NCBI RefSeq assembly: GCF_017795885.1
Contig: NZ_CP059297.1
Span: 2,919,001 to 2,983,000 of the forward strand
Direction: 5' to 3'
Length of the DNA stretch: 64,000 bases
Source of the DNA: Brevundimonas sp. AJA228-03
GTDB lineage: Bacteria > Pseudomonadota > Alphaproteobacteria > Caulobacterales > Caulobacteraceae
Made by a program: the position numbers and the translations under genes. The notes beneath the pieces are model-generated. The model had not been told where the DNA came from. It did not search any database and was given only the letters and a program-made list of their open reading frames with translations. Shown piece after piece: positions 17,764 through 28,203 of the stretch (its first letter is position 1; every line of letters begins with the position of its first letter).

Positions 17764-18978
17764 CTATTCGGCGGCGACGGTCGTCATCGGCACGGATTTG
17801 CGCCACGGGACGCGCCGACCGTTCAGCCAGCGTCCCATGAAGCTGTGGCGGATCAGCAGTTCATAGGTGATCAGGCAGACGGCGAAGACGCCCAGCGACA
17901 CCCCGCCCAGCTTCAGCCACCAGGGCCCGGCCCAGTCCTGCACCCAGACCTGGGCCAGCATGACGAGCGGCAGATGCAGGATGTAGACCCAGTAGGAGGC
18001 ATCGGCGAGATAGCGCCGGATCGCGCTGTATCCCGACAGGAAGCGCAGGCACAGCCCCATCGCCGCGAGGGCGGAGCTGTAGACGGCCAGGGCCGTCACC
18101 GCCGCCGCGATCGCCTTTTCATCGGTCAGTTCGACCATGGGCGTGATCTTCGGGCCGCCGGCCAGATGCCAGGCGGCGACACCCGAAACCACGGCGACGA
18201 CCAGGAACAGCGGCGACCAGGCGGCGATCCGGTTCAACAGGTCGCGACGCCGGTCGATCAGGAAGCCGAGGCCGAACGCCAGACCGAACCCGACCAGGGC
18301 CGCGGTGTGCGGCACCAGTCCCGCATCCGGCGTCGGCACGGCGAAGAAGGCGATCCATTTCGGATCCAGATAAAGGGCCAGGGCCAGGGGCGCGGCCAGA
18401 ACGGCCGGCGTCCACGGCCCGATCAGGGCACCGGTCATCCTGTCCACCATCCGACCCCAGCCGCCATCCCTGTCCAGCAGGGCGAAGGGCGCGCGCAGGA
18501 TCAGAACCCCCGCATAGAAGAGGGTCAGCACATAGAGGAACCACAGGTGTGTCAGCGGGAAATTGGTCCAGTCATAGGTCGGCGGCGGGGGCGCCGACGC
18601 GCCCGGCACGACCAGGCCGTTCACATAGGAGGTCCAGATCAGGGCCCCGACGATGCCGACCATCACCGGAAACCAGAAGGCCGCCAGTGGCCCCGTGATC
18701 CGCAGGGCCCGGTCCCTGACAAAGCCCGGCCATCCCCGGCGCGCCAGCATCATATGGGCGAACAGGCCTGCGATCAGGAAGAAGGCCGTCATGCGGAACA
18801 GGTGGATGGCGAAGAACAGCCCGGCCGCGCCGATGGACCGGCTCTCGTCGGCGACGATCCAGATCTGCTGCGGAAAGAAGGCCAGGCTCGCGTGCAGGAC
18901 GACGCCCAGCAACAGGGCGCCGGCCCTCAGTGCGTCCAGTCCATGCAGTCGGTCCGGTCGGTGGATTTCGGTGGTCAT
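17764..18978 (-). CDS. Acyltransferase 3 family membrane protein (OpgC/MdoC-like)
   Basis: A 404-residue protein with ten or so membrane segments. The N-terminus RLHGLDALRAGALLLGVVLH matches the acyltransferase-3 signature, in which R and the following D/E and H face the active site, and FRMTAFFLIAGLFAHM is the second conserved helix. Such proteins acylate periplasmic glucans, polysaccharides or antibiotics. The substrate is not evident here. The ATG at 18978 is preceded by GGAG at 7 nt, which decides against an upstream ATG at 19032. It is the first gene of the operon that runs to folP and thiD. Confidence 0.88.
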   Translation of the reverse strand: MTTEIHRPDRLHGLDALRAGALLLGVVLHASLAFFPQQIWIVADESRSIGAAGLFFAIHLFRMTAFFLIAGLFAHMMLARRGWPGFVRDRALRITGPLAAFWFPVMVGIVGALIWTSYVNGLVVPGASAPPPPTYDWTNFPLTHLWFLYVLTLFYAGVLILRAPFALLDRDGGWGRMVDRMTGALIGPWTPAVLAAPLALALYLDPKWIAFFAVPTPDAGLVPHTAALVGFGLAFGLGFLIDRRRDLLNRIAAWSPLFLVVAVVSGVAAWHLAGGPKITPMVELTDEKAIAAAVTALAVYSSALAAMGLCLRFLSGYSAIRRYLADASYWVYILHLPLVMLAQVWVQDWAGPWWLKLGGVSLGVFAVCLITYELLIRHSFMGRWLNGRRVPWRKSVPMTTVAAE

Positions 18979-19014
18979 GACGCTTCTCCCTCGTGTGGAG
19001 CGCCATATCTCACA

Positions 19015-19039
19015 GACTTGTTTAGATTGCAAACATGTT
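19015..19039. promoter_or_regulatory. Candidate operator upstream of the acyltransferase operon
   Basis: TGTTTAGATTGCAAACA at 19019-19035 is an inverted repeat (TGTTT/AAACA, 7-bp spacer) extended by further matched bases on both sides. It lies about 40 bp upstream of the acyltransferase ATG, in AT-rich DNA between that gene and the ftsH terminator, where a promoter is expected. Confidence 0.45.
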
Positions 19040-19043
19040 CATC

Positions 19044-19080
19044 AAAAAGACCCCCGCCTCGTTGCGCGAGGGCGGGGTTC
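19044..19080 (-). terminator. Rho-independent terminator of ftsH
   Basis: On the minus strand a GC-rich hairpin (ACCCCGCCCTCG, short loop, CGAGGCGGGGGT) is followed by CTTTTTG, 7 bp after the ftsH stop codon. Confidence 0.85.
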
Positions 19081-19086
19081 TTATGC

Positions 19087-21030
<1,944 letters not shown>

Positions 21031-21088
21031 CGCTCTGATTTCCTAGGTCACCGGACCGCTGTCCGGCATGGGTTTCACGTGTTCGGAT

Positions 21089-22342
21089 TCAAAATAGGTC
21101 AGACGGCGGCGTTTCGCCATGGATCGGTCCGTGAAGGTCGCATTCCTGCGTCGTTTCGCCCAGCGCCAGGGCCAGACGACGCGGCGCAAGCGCACGAACC
21201 CTCGCCTCTCGCCATGCAAGAACCGGCCCATCCGATCCGTCCCGGATCAGCACCGGCAGGGCAGCGCGGCCCCAGGGCTCGACCGTATCGACGATGGCGC
21301 GATCCGCCTTCGACAGCCGGTTCAGGCGGCCGAGGGCGGCGGTCACGGTCCAGCCGGGTTCGCGCGCGGTGATCTCATAGCGACCGTCCCAGACGGCGGG
21401 GATGTTGGGATGAAGGGAGATGTCGGCGACGGGCTTTCGCTTCAGTTCGCCCGCCTCGCGGCCGATGATCCCGCGATCGGACGAGACCTCGATCCTCGCC
21501 CCGGCCAGGGTCGCGGTGAAAGGGTCACCCGTTCGGAGCCGGTCCGCGAGGGCCGCCAGCCGCTCGGTCCGGGGCAGACGATCGTGCCCGGCGGCGCAGA
21601 GCAGGGTCATGGCGAGATCCGCTCCCACTTCCTCGAATCCCTCTCCCAGCGGGAGAGGGCTTGAGACTCGCAGAGCGGAGCGATGCGCCTTCAGCCGAAA
21701 GGGTGAGGGGTCAAGGTGCGAACCGGCAAGCGCATGACGCGCTCGCCCCCTGGCAAACCGGTCATTCCCCGGATCCTCGATCCATCCCTGACCGGCCCAG
21801 CGCAGCCTGTCCCGCAGCGCCTCCCGCCGCTCGCCCAGCATCGGCCGCATCAGCATCAGCCCCCGCCCCTGAGGCCAGGCCGGGCTCGGCGACCATTCCC
21901 GCAAGCCCCCCAGGGTCGAACCCCGCATCCGCATCCAGTCGCTTTCGGCGATGTCGTCGGCGGTGTGGGCGAACAGCACGACCCTGCCCCCCGCCTCTCG
22001 CGCCGCGTCGGCGATCAGGGCATGGCGGGCCCGGCGCGCGGCGGCGGGCAGGCCGGTGGCGGGCTTGTCACCCTGCCAGCGGCGTTCGATCCAGTCCGCG
22101 CCGACGGCCCGTGCCGCCCCGGCACAGAAGCGGCTCCAGGTGGCGGCCTCAGGGTTCAACCCGTGATCGACGGTGATGGCCAGAAGCCGACGCCCGGCCT
22201 CGCGCGCCCAGTCGGCCGCGATCGACAGCAGGGCCATGGAGTCCCCGCCGCCGGACAGGGCCAGAGCAATGGGAGGGTCGACGTTCCGCTCCAGCCGCGC
22301 ATCCAGCCGTGCCCGGACCCGCGCGCCCAGATCGTCGGTCAG
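21089..22342 (-). CDS. tilS: tRNA(Ile)-lysidine synthetase, apparently starting at CTG
   Basis: TilS converts C34 of tRNA-Ile(CAU) to lysidine so that it reads AUA. The PP-loop LALSGGGDSMALLSIAADW is essential, but the first ATG (22237) falls after SGGGDS, so an ATG start would remove the ATP-binding loop. Upstream in the same frame there is no ATG, GTG or TTG before a stop. The codon in the expected 4-nt overlap position with the cpoB stop is CTG at 22342 (CTGA), giving LTDDLGARVRARLDARLERN before the PP-loop, 417 residues in total. About residues 209-240 (21623-21718) come from a dispersed repeat with the peptide SSPLPLGEG. The C-terminal substrate domains follow. Function is certain; the start is inferred. 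Confidence 0.88.
   Translation of the reverse strand: MTDDLGARVRARLDARLERNVDPPIALALSGGGDSMALLSIAADWAREAGRRLLAITVDHGLNPEAATWSRFCAGAARAVGADWIERRWQGDKPATGLPAAARRARHALIADAAREAGGRVVLFAHTADDIAESDWMRMRGSTLGGLREWSPSPAWPQGRGLMLMRPMLGERREALRDRLRWAGQGWIEDPGNDRFARGRARHALAGSHLDPSPFRLKAHRSALRVSSPLPLGEGFEEVGADLAMTLLCAAGHDRLPRTERLAALADRLRTGDPFTATLAGARIEVSSDRGIIGREAGELKRKPVADISLHPNIPAVWDGRYEITAREPGWTVTAALGRLNRLSKADRAIVDTVEPWGRAALPVLIRDGSDGPVLAWREARVRALAPRRLALALGETTQECDLHGPIHGETPPSDLF
21623..21718. repeat. Repeat element inserted in frame in tilS
   Basis: About 96 bp containing CCCTCTCCC-AGC-GGGAGAGGG, which translates on the minus strand to DPSPFRLKAHRSALRV then SSPLPLGEG. I recognise this peptide pattern as one translated from a dispersed intergenic repeat. 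The length is a multiple of three, so the frame is kept. Exact ends are estimated. Confidence 0.65.
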
Positions 22343-23196
22343 CGGCAGTTCGCGGCCCGGCCGGTGTCCGCCGCGATCTGGCGCAGACCCGGCGTCGAGG
22401 TCGCCGCATAGCGCCGGTTGTACTCACCCAGCGCCGCGCACGCCTGCGGATCGCGATTGGTCGCCTCCAGACCGCGCGCCAGCTTCAGCGTGACCTCGCC
22501 CGCCCAGGCCAGCGTCGGCCAGCCCTGCAGGGCCTGGGCATATTGCTGTACCGCCCCGGTCTGATCGCCACCCGCGCGGATGATGTCGCCCACCCGCCAC
22601 AGCGCCTCGCGCGCGGTAGGGGTATCGGGCCAGTTGATGGTCACGGCCTCCAGCGCCGCCCGACCCCGCGCCGGATCGGTGCCCAGCAGCACCCGGGCCG
22701 CGGCCAGGTCCGAGGCGGCGTCGCCGGTCGGGGAGCGGGGCCGGGCCGCTTCGGCTTCGGCGGCTTCCTGGGCGGCGCGGGCCTCGGCGGCGGCGCGCTC
22801 CAGCGCCTGCACGCGGCCTTCCACGTCGGTCAGGCGCATGCGCAGGGCCGCATTGTCGCGGTCGCTCTCGTCCAGCGAGAAGGTCATCCGCTCCAGATCG
22901 CCGTTCACCCGCTGGACCGTGGCCTCCAGATCGCGAAGCCGTCGATCCATCGCGCCGACGCGCCCCTGCAGCGCCAGGACCTCGGGGTCCGGCTCGACCA
23001 GCACGGGCTGTCCCTGACTGTTCCTCTGGGTCAGGGCGCGCTCCAGACGCCGGACGTTGCGGTCCAGCGTATCGAGGCGGCGATTGTCCCACTGTACCGC
23101 GGGCAGCGGCTGGGTCTGGGCCACGACGGCCCCGCCGACCAGCCCGCAGCCGACGACGGCCAGGGCGATGTTCCGAAAGGTGAGCAGGCTTTTCAT
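22339..23196 (-). CDS. cpoB: Cell division coordinator CpoB/YbgF
   Basis: A 285-residue periplasmic TPR protein that links the Tol-Pal complex with septal peptidoglycan synthesis. It starts MKSLLTFRNIALAVVGCGL (signal peptide), continues with a coiled-coil region (NRRLDTLDRNVRRLERAL, and RVQALERAAAEARAAQEA) and ends with TPR units (TPTAREALWRVGDIIRAG, QYAQALQGWP). The last gene of tol-pal operons is usually this one. Here a DUF3667 gene separates it from pal. The ATG at 23196 is chosen because the signal peptide begins there. The stop overlaps the CTG of tilS. Confidence 0.9.
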   Translation of the reverse strand: MKSLLTFRNIALAVVGCGLVGGAVVAQTQPLPAVQWDNRRLDTLDRNVRRLERALTQRNSQGQPVLVEPDPEVLALQGRVGAMDRRLRDLEATVQRVNGDLERMTFSLDESDRDNAALRMRLTDVEGRVQALERAAAEARAAQEAAEAEAARPRSPTGDAASDLAAARVLLGTDPARGRAALEAVTINWPDTPTAREALWRVGDIIRAGGDQTGAVQQYAQALQGWPTLAWAGEVTLKLARGLEATNRDPQACAALGEYNRRYAATSTPGLRQIAADTGRAANCR

Positions 23197-23236
23197 GATG
23201 CTACAGCTTTCACCGATTTGGGGCCACCGCAAGGCG

Positions 23237-24343
23237 TCAGGAGGTCAGCCCCAGAACGATGATGCCCAGAATGAAGAAAACCAGCACAAAGAAGCAGAAG
23301 ATCAGCAGGGCGACCGTTCGCCAGAGCGCCGAAAAGATCGACAGACCATAGGTCCCCTTCAACTGCGCAAACATATGAATGGGGATGATCCAGAACACCG
23401 CCGCGCTGGTGATCGCCCCCATCCAGCCAGGGCCCATACCGGATGCCAGCTGACCCATAAAGAGGATCGACATGAAGGTCAGAGAGTACAGCACGAAGAC
23501 GCCGTGGTCGTACCAGGTGAATCCTCGCTTCCAGGCGAACAACAGCCAGACGAACGGGATCGACAGCGGCACGAGCAGGAAGGCGAATTTGTAGAGCGTC
23601 TGCTGGATCTTGTAGAGGGCGAAGTCGGGGTTTGCGAGCTTGTGCAGGATCTTCTCCTTCAGCTTCTCGTCACCGATCCCGATCTGGACGCGCCGGTCAT
23701 GAACCGCATCGGCCACCCCGGCCTGCCAGCTGCCGGGGGTCAGACCATCCGCGCGCGGACCGGCCGTTCTGGCCTCCTCAAGGGAGCGGAGCGACGTTTT
23801 CGCCCCCTCCACAGCGGCTTCCGCACCCGCAATGACCCCCTCGGCACCCGGGTCATCGACGGTGCTTTCGGATCGGGCTTCCGCGAGCTCCGCTTCGGCT
23901 TCGGCCACGGCCTCCCGCGCGGAGGCGATGCGCTGCTCCAGCGGTTCTTGTTGGACAATCCCGCCACCGGCGAAACTCAGCAGAAAGAACATCAGGAAGA
24001 CGGTGAACAGGAAGATGGCCAGAGGCGAGACGTAGCGCGTCCGCCTTCCATGGATCCATTCGCGCGTCAGCTTGCCGGGATTCAGCAAGAGCAGCGGCAG
24101 GGTGCGCCAGATGCGGGCATCGAAATGCATGACGCCGTGCAGCAGTTCTTCGCCCAGATGCAGCAGGGTGCGGTGGACATGGGTCGGCTGGCCGCAGTTG
24201 GCGCAGAAGTTGGCCGTGACCGGCTCGCCGCAGTCGCTGCAGGTGCCGGAATGGGCCTCGCCCGCATGACCGGTCGGCTTCTCGACCGCGCCCGCAATCA
24301 TGCCGCCGGTGATCAGACCCCCGGTCGCCTCGATATCCACCAT
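23237..24343 (-). CDS. DUF3667-type membrane protein with N-terminal zinc ribbon
   Basis: A 368-residue protein. Near residue 35 it has a zinc-ribbon pair (CSDCGEPV and CANCGQP). Then comes the conserved FDARIWRTLPLLLLNPGKL followed by membrane segments (SPLAIFLFTVFLMFFLLSF). A polar, Glu/Ala-rich coiled-coil periplasmic region of about 120 residues follows, then four C-terminal membrane helices. This architecture matches DUF3667 as I know it; no function has been established. The ATG at 24343 is preceded by GGGGGA. Its insertion between pal and cpoB is unusual. A repeat element separates it from pal. Confidence 0.8.
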   Translation of the reverse strand: MVDIEATGGLITGGMIAGAVEKPTGHAGEAHSGTCSDCGEPVTANFCANCGQPTHVHRTLLHLGEELLHGVMHFDARIWRTLPLLLLNPGKLTREWIHGRRTRYVSPLAIFLFTVFLMFFLLSFAGGGIVQQEPLEQRIASAREAVAEAEAELAEARSESTVDDPGAEGVIAGAEAAVEGAKTSLRSLEEARTAGPRADGLTPGSWQAGVADAVHDRRVQIGIGDEKLKEKILHKLANPDFALYKIQQTLYKFAFLLVPLSIPFVWLLFAWKRGFTWYDHGVFVLYSLTFMSILFMGQLASGMGPGWMGAITSAAVFWIIPIHMFAQLKGTYGLSIFSALWRTVALLIFCFFVLVFFILGIIVLGLTS

Positions 24344-24395
24344 GGGGTCCCCCAGACCATGCATCGCACAATCTGCCGGTCAGCCAGGGCGGAGG

Positions 24396-24572
24396 CAAGG
24401 GTCGAGACCGAAGTCTCATCCTCGTTCGCGCAGCGAATGGGGAGGTGGCACGGCGCGCCTTCAGCGCCGTGACGGAGGGGTTCTTCAACGGCACTCAGCG
24501 GTGGGGCAGCAAGAACCCCTACACCGCTTCGCGGTCCCCCTCCCCATCCTGCGGACGGGGAGGAGACCCGTT
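24396..24572. repeat. Composite inverted repeat between pal and the DUF3667 gene
   Basis: The left half contains ATGGGGAGGTGGCACGG and GGAGGGGTTCTT. The right half contains AAGAACCCCTACACCGCTT and GGTCCCCCTCCCCAT in inverted orientation, so the segment can fold on itself. Its right half matches elements at 31683-31745 and 40664-40733. Confidence 0.75.
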
Positions 24573-25127
24573 CTAGTTCGCGCCCGTCACGATCGCCGTG
24601 TGGCCATTGCGGTTCCGGGCCCAGGCGTCCTCGTTGGCACCCTGGGCGATCGGGCGTTCCTTGCCGAAGCTGATGGTGTCGATCCGGCCGGCGGGCACGC
24701 CCCGATCGATCAGATAGTTGCGGATCGACTCGGCGCGCCGGGCACCGAGCGCCAGATTGTATTCACGGGTGCCGCGTTCGTCGGCATTGCCCTCGATCCG
24801 GACCTGAACCTGCGGATAGCGCTGCAACCAGGCGGCCTGGGCGTCCAGGCGTGGATAGGCCTCGGGGCTGACCTCATAGCTGTCCAGGTCGAAATAGACC
24901 CGGTCGCCGACGTTGACGACGAAGTCCTGTTCAGAACCCATCGCCGCCGGGCCGGTCGCGCTGCCGTCGATGCCGCCGTTGCCGGGCCCGGGATAGACGG
25001 GATTGTTGGCCACGGCCCCGACGGTGCCGTCCGTCGCGCCGGTCACCGGGCGCCGCGGGGTGCAGGCGGCCATGGACAGGGCGGCCAGACCGACCAGGGC
25101 GATCTTCACTACAGTGGACTGGGACAT
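24573..25127 (-). CDS. pal: Peptidoglycan-associated lipoprotein Pal
   Basis: A 184-residue outer-membrane lipoprotein. The signal peptide ends in a lipobox around LSMAAC (Cys22). A Gly/Pro-rich linker leads to an OmpA-like peptidoglycan-binding domain: VYFDLDSYEVS, IEGNADERGTREYNLALG and RAESIRNYLIDRGVPAGRI. It anchors the outer membrane to the wall and interacts with TolB. GGAG stands 9 nt before the ATG. It lies 83 bp downstream of tolB in the tol-pal operon. Confidence 0.96.
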   Translation of the reverse strand: MSQSTVVKIALVGLAALSMAACTPRRPVTGATDGTVGAVANNPVYPGPGNGGIDGSATGPAAMGSEQDFVVNVGDRVYFDLDSYEVSPEAYPRLDAQAAWLQRYPQVQVRIEGNADERGTREYNLALGARRAESIRNYLIDRGVPAGRIDTISFGKERPIAQGANEDAWARNRNGHTAIVTGAN

Positions 25128-25210
25128 TCTCGGGGTCTCCTTCGTCTGTTCTCGGCCGTACCAAGCCTTACCATAAGGCCGCGACCCGTGGTTGGTTTCG
25201 TCGGGAAAAG

Positions 25211-26611
25211 TCAGGTCGGGCAGCTGTCGGCACCGCCGGTGCCCAGGTTCCGGGGCGCGCTGTCCAGCAGGGGCGACCAGGCCGGGTCCGACCCCCTGCC
25301 CTGATAGCCGGACTGGGCGATGACCCGCCCCGACAGGTCCACCATCCACAGATTGGTGTTCCCGCCCCGCGTCTGGCGCGAGAACATCAGATAGCGGCCG
25401 TTGGGGGCCCAGGACGGACCTTCCTCGAAATAGGACCGGCTCAGCATCCGCTCGCCCGAGCCGTCGGTGGCCATGACACCGATCCCGAACTGTCCGCCGC
25501 CCGACTTGGTGAAGGCGATCAGGTCGCCGCGCGGGCTCCAGGCCGGGGCCGTATAGCTGCCGCCGCCCCGGCTGATCGGCCGCTGGTTCGATCCGTCGGC
25601 ATTCATCACATACAGGCGCGGCGTCCCGGTCCGGTCGGAGTTGAACACGATCCGCGACGCGTCGGGCGAAAACGACGGCGAGGTGTCGATGCCGGGATCC
25701 GAGGTCAGGCGCGACAGCTGGCGGGTGCGCAGGTTCATCACATAGACGTCGGTATTGCCGCCCCGGATGATCGAGAAGGCCACCCTGGTCCCGTCCGGAG
25801 AGTATCGCGGCGCCAGGGCCTGGCCGTCGAATTCGCCGAGGCTTTCCCTCCGCCCGGTCTGCAGATTGTACAGGTAGATGCGGCTGTAATCCCGCCCCAG
25901 CGCCATATAGGTGATCTCGTTCGGATTGGACGAGAAGCGCGGCGTCAGGATGATCTCGCTGCCGTCGGTCAGGAAGACGGGGTTGTATCCGTCCTGGTCC
26001 ACGATCGCGAGGCGGCTGAGGCGGTTCAGCTCGGTGCCGCTCTCGGCCACATAGATGATCCGCGTGTCGAACACGCCGGTCTCGCCGGTCATGCGCGCAT
26101 AGACGACGTCGGCGATCTTGTGCGCGATCCGGCGCCACTGCTCGGGCGTGGCGGTGAAGTTGTAGCTGACCAGCTGGCACTGGCGGTACGGGTCGTACAG
26201 GCGAAAGCCGAAGTCGTTCCGGCCATCCGGACGCGGGGTCACCGACCCGTACAGCACCGCCTGGGCCCCGATCTGGGTCCACTGCGGAAAGTTCGGCGCA
26301 TTGGCCAGCGTCAGGCCCGTCTCGATGAAACTGGCCGGATTGATCGGCTCGAAAAAGCCCGAGCGGCGCAGGTCGCCCGACAGGACTTCGGTCAGGGAGG
26401 TGCCGTTCTGGCCGCTGAACGGGGCCACCGCGATCTGGAAGGGGCGCAGCACGCCCTGGTCGATCTCGACCTCGATCGGTTCGCCCGTCTGGGCCGGCTG
26501 GGCCTGGGTCTGCTGGCGGCTGGGCCCGTTCAGGCCGGAAGTCTGGGCCTGCGGCGAGGTCGCCAGGATGCCAATGGCCGCCACGGTGCCGAGAAGCAGG
26601 TTCAGACGCAT
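25211..26611 (-). CDS. tolB: Tol-Pal system protein TolB
   Basis: A 466-residue periplasmic protein with a signal peptide ([20 protein letters not shown]), an N-terminal alpha/beta domain (about 40-165) and a six-bladed beta-propeller whose blades show the WSPDG-like repeats [29 protein letters not shown] and [12 protein letters not shown]. It interacts with Pal and with TolA to power outer-membrane constriction. It is followed by pal. The upstream gap to tolA is unusually long (356 bp) because of a palindromic element. Confidence 0.95.
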   Translation of the reverse strand: MRLNLLLGTVAAIGILATSPQAQTSGLNGPSRQQTQAQPAQTGEPIEVEIDQGVLRPFQIAVAPFSGQNGTSLTEVLSGDLRRSGFFEPINPASFIETGLTLANAPNFPQWTQIGAQAVLYGSVTPRPDGRNDFGFRLYDPYRQCQLVSYNFTATPEQWRRIAHKIADVVYARMTGETGVFDTRIIYVAESGTELNRLSRLAIVDQDGYNPVFLTDGSEIILTPRFSSNPNEITYMALGRDYSRIYLYNLQTGRRESLGEFDGQALAPRYSPDGTRVAFSIIRGGNTDVYVMNLRTRQLSRLTSDPGIDTSPSFSPDASRIVFNSDRTGTPRLYVMNADGSNQRPISRGGGSYTAPAWSPRGDLIAFTKSGGGQFGIGVMATDGSGERMLSRSYFEEGPSWAPNGRYLMFSRQTRGGNTNLWMVDLSGRVIAQSGYQGRGSDPAWSPLLDSAPRNLGTGGADSCPT

Positions 26612-26967
26612 CGATGTCTCCTTGAGGCGCAGGCGAGAATGTCCCGGTCCTTATCGCCAGACCGTGTGACAAACGCCAGCTTGCGGGCGATTGGGGCGAC
26701 TTTCGGGACGGCAATCCTTGCCGGGGAGTGGTGTCAGGGATGGTCAGACGTTGATGCGCCTGCAAATCCTTCGTCATCCTCCGGCGAGCGCAGCGAGACC
26801 GGGGGACGCAGCGGCGCGCGGGAGCGCGAACCTGCCGCGCACACAATACCTCCAACATCCGACATGAACAGATCGCCTTCGGCGCCGCTGCGTCCCCCGG
26901 TCTGCGCCGCAAAGACGCGGCTTGCCGGAGGATGACGAAAACAGCGGCAGAATCCCGAGCGCCAAAA
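26612..26967. repeat. tolA-tolB gap with large palindromic repeat
   Basis: The arms 26772-26816 and 26883-26937 are reverse complements with small interruptions; the outer 15 bases match CGTCATCCTCCGGC to GCCGGAGGATGACG, and the inner arm matches CCGGGGGACGCAGCGGCG. The element spans about 166 bp. The rest of the gap (26612-26771) has no ORF that I support. It may contain a tolB promoter. Confidence 0.85.
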
Positions 26968-27747
26968 CTAACGATTCCGGCACGCCCGTTCCGTCACGAA
27001 CACCGGCCGGAACGCGCCGCCCGGAAATCCCTGCGGCACGTCGAACGGCGCGGTCTGGCGGATCGCGCGCAACGCCCCGTCGGCGGCGGCGCGATAGACC
27101 GGGTCCGACCGGGCATTGCGCAACGTCGGCCCCGAGGTGATCCGCCCGTCAGCCGACAGGGTGACATCCATCTCGATCCGCAGGGCGTTCGCCCCGGGGA
27201 TGTCGCAGGGCAGGATCCAGTTCGGATAGACCTGGTTGAAGATGGCGGTCAGCTGCGGTCCCGTGGCCTGCGGAGCCTGTCCGCGTCCCTGCTGGCCGGT
27301 CGCGGCGCGTGGTCCCGGGGCCGGGGCCGGACGACGAGGTCCGGCCAGGCTGTCCAGGTCCAGCGACGGCGTCTCGCGCGGGGTCGCGGCCGGGCGGGTC
27401 GGCGGTGTGGGGCGGGGCGGTGTGGGACGGGGCGGCGTCGGCGCAGGCGTCGGACGCGGCGCGGGCGTCGGCGGCGTCGGTGCGGGAGGCGTCGGGGCCA
27501 CCTCGGCCTCGACCGGCGCGGTGGCGGCGTCCTCGGTGACCATTTCCTCGGAGGGATTGTCGGCGGCGGCGGCCTCGACGACTTCGGACGACACGATCGA
27601 AACGGGCACCGAAGACACCATCGGCACGATGTCCTCTTCCGCCTGCGGCCAGCGCAGCAGGAACAGGGCCGCCACGCCCGCGTGCAGCAGGATCGCGCCC
27701 AGAATCGCCGGGAGGGGGATCGCCGGGGAAGGAGCCCGCGCGGCCAT
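26968..27747 (-). CDS. tolA: TolA-like energy transducer of the Tol-Pal system
   Basis: A 259-residue protein with one N-terminal membrane helix (about 12-32), a long Pro/Ala/Thr linker (about 83-125, dominated by TPAP and RPTPP units) and a compact C-terminal domain with QVYPNWILPCDIPGANALRI and the paired cysteines Cys180 and Cys256 (by count about). Position between tolR and tolB and this three-part layout make it TolA, although it is shorter than the E. coli protein and the linker is proline-rich rather than helical, as is usual in alphaproteobacteria. It starts 2 bp after the tolR stop. Confidence 0.88.
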   Translation of the reverse strand: MAARAPSPAIPLPAILGAILLHAGVAALFLLRWPQAEEDIVPMVSSVPVSIVSSEVVEAAAADNPSEEMVTEDAATAPVEAEVAPTPPAPTPPTPAPRPTPAPTPPRPTPPRPTPPTRPAATPRETPSLDLDSLAGPRRPAPAPGPRAATGQQGRGQAPQATGPQLTAIFNQVYPNWILPCDIPGANALRIEMDVTLSADGRITSGPTLRNARSDPVYRAAADGALRAIRQTAPFDVPQGFPGGAFRPVFVTERACRNR

Positions 27748-27749
27748 GC

Positions 27750-28202
27750 TCAGGACTCGGCCGCCGTGTCCGTGATCAGGTTCAGCTTCGTGAACCCGGC
27801 CGCCGACAGCCGCGCCATCACCCGCGCCACAGCCTGATAGGGGGCCCGCCCGTCGGCCCGCACGAAGATCGAAAGCTCTTCCCTTTCCGTATCGCCCGCC
27901 TCGTCGGTGACCCGTTCGATCAGGGCATCAAAGGCGGTCTCGTCGCGCGCCACGAAGATCGCGCCCTCCTTGTCGATGGAGACGGTCACCGGCGGCTTGT
28001 CGGTCTCGACCGCGCTGGCCTCGGTCTTCGGCAGTTCGACCGGCACGCCCACGGTCAGCAGCGGGGCCGAGATCATGAAGATGATCAGCAGCACCAGCAT
28101 CACGTCGACCAGCGGCGTGACGTTGATCTCGCTCAGCGGCTTCCTGCGCGCGCGGCGTCGGCCCCGGACGTGGCCGCCTCCGCCGCCTCCACCCATCGCC
28201 AT
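27750..28202 (-). CDS. tolR: Tol-Pal proton channel subunit TolR
   Basis: A 150-residue ExbD/TolR-family protein with a glycine- and arginine-rich N-terminus, one membrane segment (NVTPLVDVMLVLLIIFMI) in which the conserved Asp takes part in proton conduction, and a periplasmic domain ending ADGRAPYQAVARVMARLSAA. The ATG at 28202 has GGAG 8 nt upstream and falls one base after the tolQ stop. The frame extends further upstream but without need. It forms the motor with TolQ and acts on TolA. Confidence 0.95.
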   Translation of the reverse strand: MAMGGGGGGGHVRGRRRARRKPLSEINVTPLVDVMLVLLIIFMISAPLLTVGVPVELPKTEASAVETDKPPVTVSIDKEGAIFVARDETAFDALIERVTDEAGDTEREELSIFVRADGRAPYQAVARVMARLSAAGFTKLNLITDTAAES

Positions 28203-28203
28203 C

